This document shows positions 10,103-19,201 of a stretch of DNA of 64,000 nucleotides, piece by piece. Numbering within the stretch: the first letter of the stretch is position 1; each line of letters starts with the position of its first letter. The notes under the pieces are model-generated. The model was not told the DNA's origin. It worked only from the letters and a program-made list of their open reading frames with translations, and ran no database searches. Made by a program: the position numbers and the translations under genes. This DNA comes from Okeania sp. SIO2C9 (GTDB lineage: Bacteria > Cyanobacteriota > Cyanobacteriia > Cyanobacteriales > Microcoleaceae), in NCBI RefSeq assembly GCF_010672455.1, contig NZ_JAAHGO010000049.1, positions 1-64,000 of the forward strand. The letters run 5' to 3'.

Positions 10103-10383
10103 TTGAGAAAAATTAATGACTTTACATTGACAATAAAGTTATAGAAAGCTTTTCAACGTTAACTATAATTTTTAGCTGAATATATAGCATTTTCTTTTAT
10201 TTTAGTCAAGCATAAAAGTTTTTGATGTTTTTGGTTGCTTATTTTTGATTAAATATTTAGGTTATGAATAAAAGAAAATTGTATGAAATTATCTCCCCAG
10301 TTTCCTATTATCTCACCGAACTTGAGAAATTTGTACAAGCTCTATACAAAATACATAACAAAGATCAAAAATCAGAAAACATT

Positions 10384-10687
10384 ACCGAAAAATTGTGGGT
10401 ATGCGCCTCCCCTTGGATAGGGGATAATAAGCGGTCGTTTGCGCAGCATGACCTAGGATGGGATGGCGAGGTCTCGGAGCTGTCCGACCATCGACTCCTG
10501 TGAAGAAAAATTTTCATCTCTTTGTCAATCCTCTTCAATTCATGGAGAGGTAATTATTCATTATTCATTATTCATTATTCATTATTCATTATTCATTATT
10601 CATTATTCATTATTCATTATTCATTATTCATTATTCATTATTCATTATTCATTATTCATTATTCATTATTCATTATTCATTGTTGAA
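10384..10687 (+). repeat. Hairpin element 'A', copy 3, with the longest heptamer tail
   Basis: Starts ACCGAAAAATTGTGG and ends TTGTTGAAT. The middle carries a GTTTGCGCAGCATGACC module in the slot that other copies fill with CTTCGGAGCTTCCCG. The tail at 10553-10681 is about 18 uninterrupted copies of TTATTCA. It ends 65 bp from the stop of pixL. The open frame through it (10463-10783) is produced by the repeat and is not a gene. Confidence 0.8.
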
Positions 10688-10751
10688 TGCTTTTCCATAA
10701 TTCCAAGAAATTTTCTACACAACCGCGCCGAGGACTACTATTGCAAATTAA

Positions 10752-13628
10752 TTAAACTTGTAAATACTTTTGTAAACTATTGATTAATTCTTGGTCTAAA
10801 TAAGGCTTACTTAAATAGTCATTTGCACCTAATTGTTTAGCTAATATACGATAGGGCTGACTACTACGAGATGTTAACATTAATACAGGCATTTCTGCCA
10901 TAGAATATTGTTTACGACAACGACTAAGGAATTCAAAACCATTCATTTCTGGCATTTCTACATCACAAATAACAGCTTGAATTTGAGTATGCTGTTGTAG
11001 TTGTACTAACCCTTGCCACCCATCTTTAGCTTGCACAATATCATATCCTGCTTTTTGTAAAGTACTGGAAATAGCTTGGCGAGTAGTTAGAGAATCATCA
11101 ATTACTAGAATAGTTGGTAATTTAGAAAGAGTATACTGTTTAAATTTAGATGTATTTTTGGAAGATTTTTTAGTATTGAATTGTTCTGTTTGTAATGTTT
11201 TTTCTAATAATTTAATCCCATCAATAACTGGTACTAAGCTCCCATCTCCTAAAATTGCACAACCATATAAATATGATGGTGCGGTTAAAATATTGCTAAA
11301 AGGTTTAATCGTTAAATTTTGCTCCATTAATATTTGCTCAATTTTGATAGCAATTGTATCAGAATCTTCAGATATTAATAGCAACATCACTTTCCCTTGA
11401 GAGTTTTTTGTATAAGAATTTTTCCAAGAAGATTCAATAGGTTCTTGTTGAATAATTCCTGGGGCTATGGGATAATTACAATTAAATAAAATTGATGGTG
11501 CTATAGATACCTTTTTGCCTTTCCAATAATATACTTTTTCCCTGCGCTCGACTTTAATTTCACTAGGATCAACATATATGATGGCTGCTAAAATATCTAA
11601 AGGAATTGCAAATAAATTTCCCTCCATGCGAAAAACCAATAATTTTGTAATTGTTAAAGTCCATGGCAGTCTGAGAAGAAATTTTGTCCCTTGACCAAGT
11701 TGGGATTGAATAGTAATATTTCCTTTCAATGATTCTATTTGACTGTAAACTGATTCTAACCCCATCCCTCTTCCTGATAAATCACTCACCTTTTTTGTAG
11801 TAGAAAAATTAGGATAAAATAATAATTTGTATAATTGTTTAGTGGATAATTTCGCTGCTTCAGTGACAGAAAAAATTTTCTTTTTTATAGCTAGATTCCG
11901 AATTTTATTAACATCTATACCCCGACCATCATCTCGAATTTCTATATAAGTATAATTCCCTTGATAATAAGACTTAATCGTGATTTTTCCTTCTTTTGAT
12001 TTACCATTACTTTGTCTGATTTCTGGGGGTTCGATACCATGATCGAAAGCATTTCTGACTATATGAACTATAGGATCGTACAATTTCTCTAAAACTGCTT
12101 TATCAATTAGAGTATTCATCCCTACTAATTCGAGTTTGACCTGTTTTTGCTTTTGCACTGACAAATCTCTAATCATTCTAGGAAATCGATTCAATAATGA
12201 TTCCACAGGTAACATTCGAGTTTTTGTGAGATGATTTTGTATTTGCTGTAAGGTTTGTTGTCTTTTTTTGACAACTTGTTGACTTTGCTGATGTAGTAGT
12301 TTAATATCATTAACTGCTTCGCCTACTTGAGCAATTTCTTCTAATAGATTTGGTAGTATATTTACTAGGTATGCTAGTTGATTATTCTGAGAATTGGGGG
12401 ATTTTTTTAGTTGCTCTGGAAAAGTATTAATATCTTGAAGTTTCATCATTAACTGATGAAATTTTTGCCACCCTTTTTCTAAAGTTCCTATTGAAGCTTG
12501 AGATTGTTGATTTTGGAGAATAAAACTATTATCTTGAGTGGCTAATTCTCCCAGCAAATTATTCAGCATTTCCAGACGGTTGATATCTATCCTGACACCT
12601 AAAGAAGATGAGGATGTAGAAGTAATTTGCTTTTGCTGAATTTGTTTCTTTTGATTAGCAACTCCCGGTGCAGAAACTTGTTTTTGAGAAATATTTACTG
12701 ATGCGGTCGCACTATTAGATGTTTTGACATTTTCTGTTTCCACTGCAACTTCAGATTTTTGAGGGACAACAGCTTTTACTGCTTGAGTTGGTTGATTAAC
12801 TTGTTTTCTCTTAGCAGTTGTTTCTACCTTTCGAGATTTGAGTGGTTTTGTTAGTTTGACCAATGTGGCATTTAGATTCCCTCCTTGAGTGCGATCGCCT
12901 GCTAATACTGCTTTTTGCCCTGCCCAAAAATCTGCTAGAGCTAGTGTAGCAATTTTTTTTATGTATTTTGGATTTACTTCCAAAGCTTTGATCGTAGTTT
13001 GAGCAATAGAAGTAAACCCAGGCAAATTTAGCATAGTCCCTAAAGTTGCAAATACTTCAGCTTGTCTCTTCAGTTCATCTTGAATGGATAAACCACTGTC
13101 AGGGCCATTATTTCCAGCCAATAAATTTTCCCAACGATGCAAACCAGAGGGTATTTCTTCTGTAAACAGAAATTTAGTCATATCACCCTCTTCCATCGAT
13201 ACTTCGGGAAATTCTGCTGCTTCTTCTAAAGAATGTCCAAGTTTCTTTTCTATCTGCTCAAAAACTTGTTTGGCCTTAATAATAGAATTCTCTTGGTCGT
13301 AGTTACCTGTTTCAATTTGTTTGACAGTAGGCGATCGCAAACAGTCAAAAGCTTGTAGCAGTAGATTTTCTAACTCTAGGTCAAAAACAGTATTTTCTTG
13401 ATAAAGTGCTCTAATACTATTTTCTAAGTCGTGGGCAATTGTTTGAATTCCCATTAAACCAATACAAGCAGCACCACCTTTAATTGAGTGAGCTGCCCGC
13501 ATTAGTTGATGCAGTTTTTGGATCTCATGCTCTTGAGAGATATTTATTAATCCTTGTTCAAGAGTCTGTAGTAATTCTGTAGCTTCTTCTACAAAAAATT
13601 TGTAGGCTTGATCGTCAATTTCTATCAT
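10752..13628 (-). CDS. pixL: CheA-type hybrid histidine kinase (Hpt-kinase-CheW-REC), PixL-like
   Basis: 958 residues. An N-terminal Hpt domain carries the phosphorylated His47 in AAHSIKGGA. A long linker precedes the dimerisation region and the HATPase domain, which has an N-box (VRNAFDHGIEPPE) and G-boxes (DDGRGIDV, GRGMGLESV). A CheW-like domain follows (about 660-800), then a receiver (about 838-957) with acidic residues DD844-845 and phosphoacceptor Asp889 in CDVEMPEMNG. It is the last gene of a five-gene minus-strand cluster whose order matches the Synechocystis pix (tax1) phototaxis locus. It would receive the signal from the GAF chemoreceptor through the CheW protein and pass phosphate to the two response regulators that act on type IV pili. 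The symbol rests on gene order and domains. Confidence 0.9.
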   Translation of the reverse strand: MIEIDDQAYKFFVEEATELLQTLEQGLINISQEHEIQKLHQLMRAAHSIKGGAACIGLMGIQTIAHDLENSIRALYQENTVFDLELENLLLQAFDCLRSPTVKQIETGNYDQENSIIKAKQVFEQIEKKLGHSLEEAAEFPEVSMEEGDMTKFLFTEEIPSGLHRWENLLAGNNGPDSGLSIQDELKRQAEVFATLGTMLNLPGFTSIAQTTIKALEVNPKYIKKIATLALADFWAGQKAVLAGDRTQGGNLNATLVKLTKPLKSRKVETTAKRKQVNQPTQAVKAVVPQKSEVAVETENVKTSNSATASVNISQKQVSAPGVANQKKQIQQKQITSTSSSSLGVRIDINRLEMLNNLLGELATQDNSFILQNQQSQASIGTLEKGWQKFHQLMMKLQDINTFPEQLKKSPNSQNNQLAYLVNILPNLLEEIAQVGEAVNDIKLLHQQSQQVVKKRQQTLQQIQNHLTKTRMLPVESLLNRFPRMIRDLSVQKQKQVKLELVGMNTLIDKAVLEKLYDPIVHIVRNAFDHGIEPPEIRQSNGKSKEGKITIKSYYQGNYTYIEIRDDGRGIDVNKIRNLAIKKKIFSVTEAAKLSTKQLYKLLFYPNFSTTKKVSDLSGRGMGLESVYSQIESLKGNITIQSQLGQGTKFLLRLPWTLTITKLLVFRMEGNLFAIPLDILAAIIYVDPSEIKVERREKVYYWKGKKVSIAPSILFNCNYPIAPGIIQQEPIESSWKNSYTKNSQGKVMLLLISEDSDTIAIKIEQILMEQNLTIKPFSNILTAPSYLYGCAILGDGSLVPVIDGIKLLEKTLQTEQFNTKKSSKNTSKFKQYTLSKLPTILVIDDSLTTRQAISSTLQKAGYDIVQAKDGWQGLVQLQQHTQIQAVICDVEMPEMNGFEFLSRCRKQYSMAEMPVLMLTSRSSQPYRILAKQLGANDYLSKPYLDQELINSLQKYLQV

Positions 13629-14245
13629 TATATTATATCAATCTAAATCCATAGGGAACAGGCAACAGGTAAGAAAATTGAAAGTATCATAGTGGGCAAA
13701 CATTAAGTTTTTGATATTAATCTTAAATACAGCAGTTTCCTACCCTCTGGAAGTATATATATAGCAGAATAAAGAACCGAAAGACCGAAAAATCGTCGTT
13801 GTCTGAGTTTTAAGCTCTTGATATGTCCGTACCCTTTGCTTCGACTGCTATATTGATGGTTTTAGGGAGTAGGGAACTTCTGTATCTATAACACCCACAT
13901 TCGCCACGTCAATTTGTAATATACAAAGTAGCACAAAATTTCCTAGCCCCCTAAGTATTTATAACTCTGTAAATTAAGTTGATTAGCCTTCGCAATGGTG
14001 CTCCATAGGATGCGGAGCACCATCGCGCCGTTCGCCAGGAAACTGCTAAGTATTTGTACTTAATTTATTTCTCTGATTACCGACCATTATTTTCTCCTGA
14101 GTTCTGAGTGCTGAGTTCTGACCCCTGATTTTGATACTACATTTTGAAGTACGGAATGTGGGATAAAAGCATTTTAGAACTACCTCCAAAGTTTCTTGGC
14201 GAGTACTGAATGCTGTTTGCAAAGCATGACAAACGAAAACACTAT
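13629..14245. other. 617-bp gap between pixL and pixJ
   Basis: No gene seen. It holds a copied TATAGCAG...ATATGTCC segment (about 13760-13860) that resembles sequence at 51130-51230, and a short GCACCATCGCG palindrome near 14010-14035. The size of the gap makes it possible that pixL has its own promoter. Confidence 0.45.
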
Positions 14246-17200
14246 TTAATTTACCTTAAACTCCGCCACACTCTTTTCTAAATCTCCTGCTACCCCTAGT
14301 AACTTAGAAAAAGACTCAGCAACAGTCATAGATTGTTCAGAAGTTTGATTAGCGATCGTTGCCACTTCTTGCATTGTTTTTGAAAGTTTGCTAGAAGTAT
14401 TAGCTTGAGTAGTCGCAGACAAAGTAATCTCCTCTACCAACTCACTGATCTGTGCACTCACATCCAATAAATCAGTCAGAGTTTTTCGCGCTCCTTTAAC
14501 CAACTGAGTTCCTACCATTACCCGCTTGCGACCTACTATCATTGCCTTGACAACTTTGCTAGTACCAGATTGCATTTCTTCAACAATTTGCTCTATTTCT
14601 TGAGTAGCACTAGCTGACTGTTCCGCTAGAGAACGTACTTCACTAGCAACTGTAGCAAATCCTTGGTCATCTTGCCCCGCTCTGGTTGCCTCTACCGAAG
14701 CATTCAACGCCAAAATATTTGTTTGATTTGCCAAATCATTAATCAAACTCAGCACCCGTGAAATTTTCTTAGAAGTTTCCCCTAAAATTTTCACCTTCCG
14801 TGCAGTTGCCTCCACTGTTTTTTGAATTACCACAATTCCCTCCACACTACGGTTCATTGCAGCATCACTAGTTTGCAGAATCTGATTTGCTTGCTGCACC
14901 TTAGCTTCTGCCTGTTGAGCATTAGCAGCTACTGCTTTAACCGCATTTGCCATTACCTGAATTTGCCCAAGAGCATTAGCAATCGCTTCTGCTTGACGAT
15001 GAGCTTCACCGGAAAGTTTTTTAATTTCAGCATTGTTAGCTTCAGTTGTTGAACTCACAATATTTGTTGCTGACTTCACCTTTAGTACCAACTGCTGTAA
15101 ATTTTCAATAACGGCATTAAAAAAGTCAGCCACAGTCCCCATTACACCTACTGTTACATTAGCTCGTACTGTCAAATCCCCATCAAAAGAATTTTCTATT
15201 TCTGTCAAAAAAGTTTCTATTTGATTTTCTAATAATTCTTTCCCCTTTTGTTGTTCCTCAGAGATAGTTTCTGCTGTTTTCCGAGCCTGGATTACCTGTT
15301 CTAATAGTAGAGCTTGTTCAAGAGTAGAACCCACTTGTAAAGCCAGTTGTTTGAAAGCTTCGACCTCTGAATCTTGCCATTGTCTTGTACCGGAACATTG
15401 ATGAGCGCCTAATAAACCATAAAGTTTTTGATCTACTAAAATCGGCACTACCACATTTGCTTTCACCTGCCATTTTTCCAACTGTTCTCGATGACAGTCT
15501 GTTAAATTTGCCTTGTTAATATCTTCTGTGACTTGTACTCGACCTTGACGATAGGGTTCTACATACTCACTCGGAAAACAGGGAACTTCTGTTTCGATGT
15601 CTGCAATCTTTGACCAATTAGGTTTGACTGACTCAGAAATAATTTTACCGTCCCAGTTTTCATCGAAACGATATATGACAATACGGTCAGCTTTCATCAG
15701 TACCAGTGATTCTTCTACAGTAGTTTGGAAAATTTTTTCCAATTCTAGAGATTCCCGAATGCGGGAGCTAGTTTCACTGAGTAACCGAGCTCGTTGAGTC
15801 GCTGCTTGTTGTTGCTGTAGCAAGAATGCTTGGTCTAATGCGTAACCAACTTGAATAGCTACTTGCTTAATTAAGTCAATTTCTAATGCTTCCCAGTTGC
15901 GAGGGGCAGAACATTGGTGGGCGATTAATAAACCATATAATTTTTTATCTGTGATAATGGGAGCTACTAAATTTGCCTTAACCTTGAACTGTTCTAATTG
16001 TTTAATATGGCATTCTGTTAATCCAGCTTCACGGATATCATTGGTTGGTCTAACTCTGCCTTTGAGATATGGCTTAATATAACCTTGAACAAAGCATGGA
16101 TCTGCAATTTCAGATCCTAATGCTTCAGGAAATCCGACTGTTACTGATTCTGCTATTATTGTACCTTTCCACTGAGGATCGAATTGATAGACCATAACTC
16201 GATCTGCTTGGATAGCTTCCTGCATATCCTCCACTGTAGTGTTCAAGATGTCTGGAGGGCTGAGAGATTTACGAATATTGGAGCTGATTTGATTGAGGGC
16301 AATAGCTTGTTTTGTGGCGGCTTGTTGCTTTTGTAATAATGTGACTTGGTCAAGGGCAAAACCTACTTGGGTGGCTAGTTGTTTAGTAAAGTCAATTTCT
16401 GAATCTTGCCACTTACGGGGTGCAGAACATTGATGTACGATCAGTAAACCATGAAGTCTTTGTTCGGCGATAATAGGAGCAACAATATTAGCTTTAACGG
16501 CAAAAGGTTCTAAAAGTTGGATGTGACATTCTCCTAGTCCAGCTTCATCAATATTCTCTATAGTACTAACTCGTCCTCGCAGATATGATTTGAGATAATT
16601 TTTTTTAAAGCAAGGCTCAGATATTTTTTTACCAAAGGCTTGAGGCCAAGCTTTATCTACTGACTCGGATACAACTGTACCATTCCAGTCAGCATCAAAT
16701 TGATAAAGTATGACGCGATCGGCTTGTAATGCGCTACGAGCTTCTTCCACGATCGTATCAAAAATATCTTCACTCCTCTGGGAACTCCGGAGTTTGATGC
16801 CTATCTCGTTTAAAAATCGAGCTTGCTTGGCAGCGGCCTGTTGTTTTTGCAAAAGATATGCCTGTTCTAGAGCATAACCCACCTGAACAGCCACCTTGCG
16901 AATTAAGTCAATTTCTAATTCTGTCCAGGCTCTAGGCCCTGTGCATTGATGGGCAATTAATAGACCCATGAGTTTTTTTTCTACTAATATGGGAGCAATT
17001 AAGTTAGCTTTTACTTCAAAGGGCTTAAGCTGATTAATATGGCACTCTGTTAGCCCAGCTTCGTAAATATTTTCTGTGGCTTTAACCCGTCCCCTTTGAT
17101 AGAGTTGAACGTAGCGATCGGCAAAGCAAGGATCGGCTATTTCTGCCCCTATAGCTTGTGGCCAGTTACTATTAACTGATTCTGCAATAACTTTGCCTTT

Positions 17201-18172
17201 CCACTGGGTATCAAATTCGTATATTACTACTCTGTCACATTCAAGAGCTTCGCGAGTTTCTTCCACTGAAATAGTGAGAATGTCTTGAACATTTGGAGAT
17301 TTACGAATCTGGACATTGATGTGATTAAGTTTTTGAGCTTGTTGGGTAGCTACTTTTTGTTTTGTTAGTAGTAGAGCTTGGTCTACAGCATAGCCTAGCT
17401 GAGTAGCGAGTTGCTGAAAAAATTCTATTTCTGATTCTACCCATTGTCGTGCTTCAGAACAATGATGGGCAATTAATAAGCCTAATAATTTTCCGTTGGC
17501 AAGAATGGGAGCAACTAAGTTAGCTCTAACAGCAAAAGGTTCTAGTTGACTGATGTGACATTCTGTTAATCCTGCTTCGTAGATATCAGCAGTCGCTTTT
17601 ACCCGGCCTTTTTGATAAAATTCTACATAACGGTCTGCAAAGCAGGGGTCGGTAATTTCTGCCCCCAGGGCTTTTGGCCAGTCACTATTAACTGATTCTG
17701 CAATAACTGTACCTTTCCAGTTTTTGTCAAATTGATAAACTACTACTCTATCTGTTTGTAGGGCAGCTCTGACATCTTCTACTACTGTTTTAAAGATGTC
17801 TTTTAAGTTGAGAGATTCCCGAATATGGGAAGTAATTTCGTTTAATAATTCTACTCGTTCGGCTGCTGCTCCTTCTGTTTCTATTAATAATTGAAGTTGA
17901 TTAATTCGGACATCTATATTAGACCGTAAGGCTGCTAAATCTTCTGTTAAAGCATTAGTTTTTGCTTTGATTCCTAATGATTTTTGATTAGTATCCGGTT
18001 GCCACACTTCTACTGGAACAATTGCTAATGATTCATTATTTGCTTGATTCTGTACAGTTTCTTGCTCAGATTTGTTGTAGCTATTTTGGGTCAGATTTTG
18101 CGTTCTATTTTCTGATTGGTTGGTTTTTCTAAAATTTGTCTGTGCCATAATTTTAGTTGTATTAATTTTCAA
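14246..18172 (-). CDS. pixJ: Chemoreceptor with five cyanobacteriochrome-type GAF domains, PixJ-like
   Basis: 1308 residues. Five GAF domains occupy about 110-270, 283-441, 455-613, 626-785 and 799-957. Each has a cysteine in a (D/E/V)PCF motif (Cys177, 349, 521, 693, 865) and, 28 residues later, the canonical chromophore site CH (Cys205, 377, 549, 721, 893). The repeats are spaced by exactly 172 residues. GAF1, 2 and 4 carry the full DXCF motif (DPCF), GAF3 has EPCF and GAF5 VPCF. A HAMP-like linker and a methyl-accepting signalling domain follow, with the hairpin tip GFATVASEVRSLAEQ. No transmembrane segment is visible. The family is the photoreceptor of pilus-driven phototaxis; two-cysteine DXCF domains usually sense blue and green. 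A second ATG at residue 9 is an equally possible start. Confidence 0.92.
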   Translation of the reverse strand: MKINTTKIMAQTNFRKTNQSENRTQNLTQNSYNKSEQETVQNQANNESLAIVPVEVWQPDTNQKSLGIKAKTNALTEDLAALRSNIDVRINQLQLLIETEGAAAERVELLNEITSHIRESLNLKDIFKTVVEDVRAALQTDRVVVYQFDKNWKGTVIAESVNSDWPKALGAEITDPCFADRYVEFYQKGRVKATADIYEAGLTECHISQLEPFAVRANLVAPILANGKLLGLLIAHHCSEARQWVESEIEFFQQLATQLGYAVDQALLLTKQKVATQQAQKLNHINVQIRKSPNVQDILTISVEETREALECDRVVIYEFDTQWKGKVIAESVNSNWPQAIGAEIADPCFADRYVQLYQRGRVKATENIYEAGLTECHINQLKPFEVKANLIAPILVEKKLMGLLIAHQCTGPRAWTELEIDLIRKVAVQVGYALEQAYLLQKQQAAAKQARFLNEIGIKLRSSQRSEDIFDTIVEEARSALQADRVILYQFDADWNGTVVSESVDKAWPQAFGKKISEPCFKKNYLKSYLRGRVSTIENIDEAGLGECHIQLLEPFAVKANIVAPIIAEQRLHGLLIVHQCSAPRKWQDSEIDFTKQLATQVGFALDQVTLLQKQQAATKQAIALNQISSNIRKSLSPPDILNTTVEDMQEAIQADRVMVYQFDPQWKGTIIAESVTVGFPEALGSEIADPCFVQGYIKPYLKGRVRPTNDIREAGLTECHIKQLEQFKVKANLVAPIITDKKLYGLLIAHQCSAPRNWEALEIDLIKQVAIQVGYALDQAFLLQQQQAATQRARLLSETSSRIRESLELEKIFQTTVEESLVLMKADRIVIYRFDENWDGKIISESVKPNWSKIADIETEVPCFPSEYVEPYRQGRVQVTEDINKANLTDCHREQLEKWQVKANVVVPILVDQKLYGLLGAHQCSGTRQWQDSEVEAFKQLALQVGSTLEQALLLEQVIQARKTAETISEEQQKGKELLENQIETFLTEIENSFDGDLTVRANVTVGVMGTVADFFNAVIENLQQLVLKVKSATNIVSSTTEANNAEIKKLSGEAHRQAEAIANALGQIQVMANAVKAVAANAQQAEAKVQQANQILQTSDAAMNRSVEGIVVIQKTVEATARKVKILGETSKKISRVLSLINDLANQTNILALNASVEATRAGQDDQGFATVASEVRSLAEQSASATQEIEQIVEEMQSGTSKVVKAMIVGRKRVMVGTQLVKGARKTLTDLLDVSAQISELVEEITLSATTQANTSSKLSKTMQEVATIANQTSEQSMTVAESFSKLLGVAGDLEKSVAEFKVN

Positions 18173-18218
18173 TAATTACTAATTATTTAACGGCTATTAC
18201 TAATTTTTTGTCTGATTT

Positions 18219-18704
18219 TTATTTCTTTGCTTTTTCTAAATATTGAAGAATTTTTTCAATATCTAGAATCATCATTTTTTCTCCTTCTGAGTTTGTACAA
18301 GTCCCCTTGATAAATTTTTCTACAGGAGAATTAACTTTCTTTTGTTTCAACAGGGTAATATTTTTAGTCTCAATATTTATCAAATCACCTACTTTTTGTA
18401 CTAAAATACCTAGATAGTTATCTTTATATTTTACTTTTACTACCCGAAATTTTTCCTGATTGTATCCGGTAGATAGTAAAGGATTAAATCCCATCAAATA
18501 AGCAATATCAATTAACCACATAATCTCGCCATGCCACTGAAAAACTCCTGCAACTACAGTTGGCATACCTGGTATTTGTAAGATTTTTCGGTAGTCTAAG
18601 GTAATAACTTCATCTAGGTCATCAGTAGATAGTATAGTTTGTAAAGTCCGATCAATTTCTATGTATAGAAATTGTGTGCTACGGAATAATTGTTGTTTTT
18701 GCAT
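18219..18704 (-). CDS. pixI: CheW-like coupling protein, PixI-like
   Basis: 161 residues with a single CheW domain: the conserved GVFQWHGEIMWLIDIAYLMG segment, then NYLGILVQKVGDLINI. CheW proteins link chemoreceptors to the CheA kinase. It lies 46 bp upstream of pixJ on the same strand and 54 bp downstream of the CheY-like gene, so it is in one operon with them. The N-terminus is slightly extended compared with E. coli CheW. The assignment is firm as a CheW-fold protein; the Pix name comes from gene order. Confidence 0.88.
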   Translation of the reverse strand: MQKQQLFRSTQFLYIEIDRTLQTILSTDDLDEVITLDYRKILQIPGMPTVVAGVFQWHGEIMWLIDIAYLMGFNPLLSTGYNQEKFRVVKVKYKDNYLGILVQKVGDLINIETKNITLLKQKKVNSPVEKFIKGTCTNSEGEKMMILDIEKILQYLEKAKK

Positions 18705-18758
18705 TGACTTTAACTGAAGACTTTAGTCATAAAAATTGATTTTTGTTAAACAACTATG

Positions 18759-19127
18759 TTAAACAACTAATCGTCTTAATGTTGCTACAACTTCTTCTCG
18801 ATTAATTGGTTTTGTAACATAAGCAGATGCACCTTGCTTCATACCCCATTTTTGATCTATTTTCCCTGATTTATTAGAACAAATAATAATTGGTATATGA
18901 GCTGTATTTTCTTGATTTTTTAGTTCCCTACACAGTCCATAACCACTTTGACCAGGTAATACTACGTCTGTTAAAATTGCGTCAAAAGTTTTTTGATTCA
19001 GCAAAGCTTTAGCTGCCTCTGCTGTGGTTACGCTCAATACATCAAATCCTGACTTTTGTAGGCATTCAGTCAAAATACTAGCTTCAGCTGGGTTATCTTC
19101 TACAATTAATATACTTGCTTTCATCAC
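18759..19127 (-). CDS. pixH: CheY-like response regulator, PixH-like
   Basis: 122 residues, a stand-alone receiver domain. The acidic pair is Glu10-Asp11 (IVEDN), the phosphoacceptor is Asp54 (LTDVVLPG), the switch serine/threonine lies in IIICSNKSG and the lysine in VTKPI. There is no output domain, so it acts by binding a partner as CheY does. In the pix cluster it would receive phosphate from PixL. It sits between pixG (74 bp upstream) and pixI (54 bp downstream). Confidence 0.9.
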   Translation of the reverse strand: MMKASILIVEDNPAEASILTECLQKSGFDVLSVTTAEAAKALLNQKTFDAILTDVVLPGQSGYGLCRELKNQENTAHIPIIICSNKSGKIDQKWGMKQGASAYVTKPINREEVVATLRRLVV

Positions 19128-19201
19128 TTTCTAATTGTTATTTAATGTTTGTCCAAAATTTTACTTAACTATTAATAAATTTTTTGTTTGCCAGTTGAAT
19201 T

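Noticed and set aside
10264-10503. 79-codon frame starting MNKRKLYEIISPVSYYLTEL
   Set aside because: The first 40 codons look plausible, but the rest is element A sequence. There is no similarity I recognise, and a real short gene here cannot be supported.
10463-10783. Open frame of 106 codons
   Set aside because: It is the translation of the TTATTCA array (repeating IIHYSLF); the frame exists only because a seven-base repeat without stops is open in all frames.
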